From assembly GCA_965223695.1 (NCBI GenBank), contig CBDCXJ010000051.1, forward strand, positions 1 through 64,000: DNA of 64,000 nt, given 5' to 3'. The notes under the pieces were generated by a model. That model searched no databases and was not told the origin of the DNA. It saw only the letters and a list, made by a program, of their open reading frames with translations. This stretch comes from JAUVPB01 sp965223695. GTDB taxonomy: Bacteria > Actinomycetota > Thermoleophilia > Gaiellales > Gaiellaceae. Positions 61,108 through 64,000 of this stretch are shown here, in pieces (positions within the stretch are counted from its first letter, which is position 1; each line of letters starts with the position of its first letter). The translations under genes and the position numbers were made by a program.

Positions 61108-62844
61108 ATGAAGATGCTAGGGGCAGACGCCATACTTCGATCGCTCGAGGCCGAGGGCGTTGAGGTCATGTTCGGCATCCCTGGCGGCGCAATCCTTCCC
61201 ACCTACGACGCAATCGCCCGCGGAACGACCGTGCGCCACGTGCTTGCGCGCCACGAGCAGGGTGCCGGCCACATGGCGCAGGGCTACGCTCGCGTCTCAG
61301 GGACCGTCGGCGTCGCGATCGCCACCTCCGGCCCCGGCGCGACCAACCTGGTGACGCCGATCGCCGACGCCTGGATGGACTCGACGCCGCTGGTCTGCAT
61401 CACCGGTCAGGTGAGGAGCAACCTGATCGGGACAGACGCGTTTCAGGAGTGTGACATCACGGGAATCACGATCCCGATCGTCAAGCACTCGTGGCTCGTA
61501 CAGGACGTGAACGACATCCCGCGGATCATGAAAGAGGCCTTCCACATCGCCAGGACTGGGCGTTGTGGACCGGTGCTCGTCGACATTCCCCGCGACGTCC
61601 AGGAGGCCGAGATCGACTTCTCCTACCCGGAGACCGTTGACCTTCCAGGCTGGAAGCCACCGAAGCGTGGACACCCGCGACAGATCAAGGAAGCCGCACG
61701 GCGCGTCGCCGAGGCGGAGCGCCCGGTTCTCTACGTCGGTGGCGGCACGATTAACGCCGACGCCTGCGAGGAGCTGCGTGCGCTGGCCGAGTTCGGACGT
61801 CTTCCCGTGATCACGACTCTGATGGGAAAGAGCGCCTTCCCCGAGACCCACGAGCTCTTCTGCGGCTGGCCGGGAATGCACGGGCCGAAGTGGTCGAACT
61901 GGGCGATGAACAAGGCCGATCTGCTGGTCGCGTGCGGTGCGCGCTTCGACGATCGCGTGACCGGCAAGCTCGCCGCGTTCGCGCCGGGCGCCGCTGTCGT
62001 TCATCTCGATATCGACGCCGCCGAGATCGGCAAGCTGCGTAAGGCCGATATTCCCGTCGTCGGGCCGCTCAAGCAGGTGCTGCGCGACCTCGGCGCCGAG
62101 CTGCGGCGACTGAGTGAGTCGGGCACCGAACGTGCCTGCGAGGGCTGGCTCGAGCAGGTGCTCGAGTGGCGCGACGAGTTCCCGCTCAAGTACTCGACGG
62201 CTGGCGAGCTCGTCAAGCCGCAAGCGGTGATGGAAGCGCTACAGGCGGCTACGGCCGATCGTGACGACCTGATCTGGACCACCGGTGTCGGGCAGCACCA
62301 GATGTGGGCGATGCAGTACCTGCTCTGCGACCGCCCGCGCACGTTTCTCTCCTCGGGCGGGCTCGGGACGATGGGCTACGGCGTGCCGGCGGCCGTGGGT
62401 GCCAAGGCTGCGAACCCCGACGCAACTGTCGTCTGTATCGACGGCGACGGCTGCTTCCAGATGACCGGCTCAGAGCTCGCCACGTCAGTTCTCGAAGACC
62501 TGCCGATCGTCGTTGTCTTGATCAACAACGCGTACCTCGGCATGGTGCAGCAGTGGCAGAACCTGTTCTATGACGATCGCCTCTCACAGGTGCACCTGAC
62601 TCACGCCGTGCCCGACTACGCCAAGCTCGCTGAGGCTTACGGGGCGCTCGGCATCACCGTCGACGAGCGCGGTGAGGTCGAGGCCGCGCTCGACGAGGCA
62701 CTCAGCTCGGGCCGCACCACCGTGATCGACGTTCGCGTCGATGCGCGTGAGCAGTGCTACCCGATGATTCCGGCCGGGGCCGCCGCGCTCGATCTGATCG
62801 AGTACGAAGAGGGCGCCGAGACCGAGAACGTGCGGGCGTTCTAG
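61108..62844 (+). CDS. ilvB: Acetolactate synthase large subunit
   Basis: 578 residues, ThDP enzyme making acetolactate/acetohydroxybutyrate. Catalytic Glu in ARHEQGAGHMAQGYARVSG, IATSGPGATNLVTPIADAWM, FAD-contact area FQECDITGITIPIVKHSW, and ThDP-Mg motif CIDGDGCFQMTGSELATS ending VLINN. Then NNAYLGMVQQWQNLFYDDRL. ATG 61108 has GGGAAGGA ahead of it. First structural gene of ilvBNC behind a leader peptide. Confidence 0.96.
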   Translation: MKMLGADAILRSLEAEGVEVMFGIPGGAILPTYDAIARGTTVRHVLARHEQGAGHMAQGYARVSGTVGVAIATSGPGATNLVTPIADAWMDSTPLVCITGQVRSNLIGTDAFQECDITGITIPIVKHSWLVQDVNDIPRIMKEAFHIARTGRCGPVLVDIPRDVQEAEIDFSYPETVDLPGWKPPKRGHPRQIKEAARRVAEAERPVLYVGGGTINADACEELRALAEFGRLPVITTLMGKSAFPETHELFCGWPGMHGPKWSNWAMNKADLLVACGARFDDRVTGKLAAFAPGAAVVHLDIDAAEIGKLRKADIPVVGPLKQVLRDLGAELRRLSESGTERACEGWLEQVLEWRDEFPLKYSTAGELVKPQAVMEALQAATADRDDLIWTTGVGQHQMWAMQYLLCDRPRTFLSSGGLGTMGYGVPAAVGAKAANPDATVVCIDGDGCFQMTGSELATSVLEDLPIVVVLINNAYLGMVQQWQNLFYDDRLSQVHLTHAVPDYAKLAEAYGALGITVDERGEVEAALDEALSSGRTTVIDVRVDAREQCYPMIPAGAAALDLIEYEEGAETENVRAF

Positions 62845-62863
62845 TGCTGGGCGAGCAGAGACC

Positions 62864-63379
62864 ATGAGCCACACGCTTTCGGTTCACGTTGAGAACAAGC
62901 CGGGCGTTTTGATGCGCATCACGGGTCTGTTCGTGCGGCGCGGCTTCAACATCGAGAGCCTCGCCGTCGGCCCTACCGAGCGCTCCGACGTTTCGCGGAT
63001 CACGCTCCGTGTCGATTGCGATCGACAGTCGCTCGAGCAGATCGAGAAGCAGATGCACAAACTCGTCAACGTGCTGCGACTCTCGGAGCTCGCCCCGGGC
63101 GAGGCCGTCGAGCGCGAGCTTCTGCTCGTCAAGGTCGTAGCACCGCCGGAGCGCCGTGCCGAGCTGATGTCGCTCGGCGACGTCTTCCAGGCCCGCGTGA
63201 TCGACCTCGGCCCAGAAGCGCTGATCTTCGAGGTCGTCGGCACACCCGAGGAGCTCGAGTCCTTCGAGGAGCTCGTGCGCCCGCACGGCATCAAAGAGCT
63301 GGTCCGAACAGGCCGAATCGGTCTGGGCCGCGCGTCGGCCAAGCCCGGCCAGGGCCGGCGGCTGGCACTCATCCGCTAA
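62864..63379 (+). CDS. ilvN: Acetolactate synthase small (regulatory) subunit
   Basis: 171 residues. N-terminal ACT domain (HTLSVHVENKPGVLMRITGL, FVRRGFNIESLAVGPTE) that binds valine for feedback inhibition, and the C-terminal ALS_ss domain (FQARVIDLGPEALIFEVVGT). Begins 19 bases after ilvB. Confidence 0.96.
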   Translation: MSHTLSVHVENKPGVLMRITGLFVRRGFNIESLAVGPTERSDVSRITLRVDCDRQSLEQIEKQMHKLVNVLRLSELAPGEAVERELLLVKVVAPPERRAELMSLGDVFQARVIDLGPEALIFEVVGTPEELESFEELVRPHGIKELVRTGRIGLGRASAKPGQGRRLALIR

Positions 63380-63385
63380 CGCTCG

Positions 63386-63463
63386 TGGGGGAAAAGCTCG
63401 CGCTTCTCCCCCACGGGCCCCTCATCGCTGCCGGCCGGAGCGCACTCGGCTACCGCGGGCGCG
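63386..63463. repeat. Composite palindromic repeat, copy B (after ilvN)
   Basis: Six bases after the ilvN stop, a 30-nt palindrome (63386-63415): arms GTGGGGGAAAAGC and GCTTCTCCCCCAC, loop TCGC, one mismatch. It differs from copy A at three of thirty positions. It is followed by CATCGCTGCCGGCCGG and AGCGCACTCGGCTACCGC, again matching copy A but without its two extra hairpins. Opposite orientation to copy A. Confidence 0.7.
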
Positions 63464-63703
63464 GGAGATTGTCGGTTGCTCGAGGGTGCGCACAGGCCGA
63501 CGCCGGCGAAGCCGGCATCGGCGTCGGACTGAAAAGCGGCGCGGGTCGGCTGCAGTCCAGGAGCACACCCCGTGGGCCCTTCCACCGACACAACTTCCTC
63601 ATTCACCGCACCGAGCGCGTGGCCCCTCGGCGCCCCGGCCCACGCAGGCCCGCTGAGCTCGGTTGTGTAGGCTCACCCGCGACCGGAAGCGGAAAGGACA
63701 GCG
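63464..63703. other. Rest of the ilvN-ilvC intergenic region
   Basis: Contains a hairpin with arms CCGACGCCG and CGGCGTCGG (63497-63527) and no supported gene. Toward ilvC, TAGGCT (63668-63673) is a likely -10, followed by a GGAAAGGA Shine-Dalgarno (63691-63698), so ilvC probably has its own promoter. Confidence 0.5.
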
Positions 63704-64000
63704 ATGGCAGAGATCATCACGAGCGGCGACGTAGGGCTCCTCTCTGGCAAGGTCGCCGTGATCGGCTACGGCAGCCAGGGACACGCGCACGCGCTCAACC
63801 TGCACGAGTCGGGCGTCACCGTCGAGGTGGGCCTGCGCGAGGGGAGCAGCTCGAAGGCCGCGGCCGAGGAAGCCGGCCTGACCGTGCGGACGATTCCGGA
63901 CGCCGTCCAGGGAGCGCAGCTCGTCGCACTCTTGCTTCCCGACCAGCATCAGCCGCAGGTCTATGACGAGCTGATCGCGGCCAACCTTGCGCCCGACGCC
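63704..64000 (+). CDS. ilvC: Ketol-acid reductoisomerase (3' end outside window)
   Basis: First 99 codons. NADP-binding motif VAVIGYGSQGHAHALNLHES, then VGLREGSSSKAAAEEAGLTV and VALLLPDQHQPQVYDE, the standard IlvC Rossmann domain. Converts acetolactate to 2,3-dihydroxy-isovalerate using NADPH. Third gene of ilvBNC, separated from ilvN by 324 bp holding repeat copy B. Confidence 0.95.
   Translation, partial: MAEIITSGDVGLLSGKVAVIGYGSQGHAHALNLHESGVTVEVGLREGSSSKAAAEEAGLTVRTIPDAVQGAQLVALLLPDQHQPQVYDELIAANLAPDA

Overview
The window is a G+C-rich (about two thirds by eye) bacterial chromosome segment with many GTG and TTG starts and very tight gene packing. Gene content and protein style (PPK1 with a CYTH-CHAD protein, MtnX-like HAD phosphatase, type-2 PyrF, GTG-started ribosomal proteins) fit a deep actinobacterial lineage, most likely class Thermoleophilia. 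That placement is inference. No rRNA, tRNA or CRISPR array is visible. Several frame disruptions (pstC, a dnaJ-like gene, a Ppx/GppA-family gene) may be real decay or uncorrected assembly errors.

Layout. 1-5.5 kb: phosphate uptake and sensing. pstS-pstC-pstA lie on the minus strand behind a three-unit PHO box, and a histidine kinase/response regulator pair is divergently arranged. 5.6-10 kb: soluble transhydrogenase SthA, an ABC-F ATPase, HtpX. 10-15 kb: polyphosphate cluster (PPK1, broken Ppx/GppA-family gene, NUDIX hydrolase, CYTH-CHAD). 15-19.3 kb: thrS, infC-rpmI-rplT and a SpoU methyltransferase. 19.3-26.5 kb: serine hydrolase, membrane protein, UbiE/MenG-type methyltransferase, FabL-type enoyl reductase, HAD phosphatase and several unknowns. 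26.9-30.3 kb: gamma-glutamyltransferase, an IS3-family insertion (28380-29665), and a glutathione-S-transferase-like gene whose expected catalytic Cys codon is TGA. 30.3-38.9 kb: pabB-pabC, rph-rdgB, a roadblock-domain protein, pyrE, HU, pyrF, LysM protein, D,D-carboxypeptidase, PfkB kinase. 39-49.3 kb: guaB-guaA, EamA exporter, rplM-rpsI, glmM-glmS, acpS and Nnr. 49.3-56.3 kb: cupin-like gene remnant, alr, CCA/poly(A)-type nucleotidyltransferase, methyltransferase, thioredoxin-like protein, acyltransferase, LPG-synthase-like flippase and PAP2 protein. 56.5-64 kb: gltB facing away from ilvB-ilvN-ilvC (cut by the window edge).

Three themes tie the window together. First, phosphate acquisition (pst, PHO box, two-component system) sits next to phosphate storage (PPK1, CHAD). 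Second, about twenty starts are preceded by a TANNNT -10 hexamer 6-9 nt upstream with no Shine-Dalgarno, the signature of leaderless transcripts. Some of these drive tiny ORFs whose stop overlaps the start of the next gene (guaB, the EamA gene, rph). Third, regulatory or odd elements stand out: a probable ilvB leader peptide with a C-terminal Ile-Leu-x-x-Val-Leu run, a related pair of palindromic repeats placed just after the stops of gltB and ilvN, and a possible selenocysteine codon with a SECIS-like hairpin in the GST gene.
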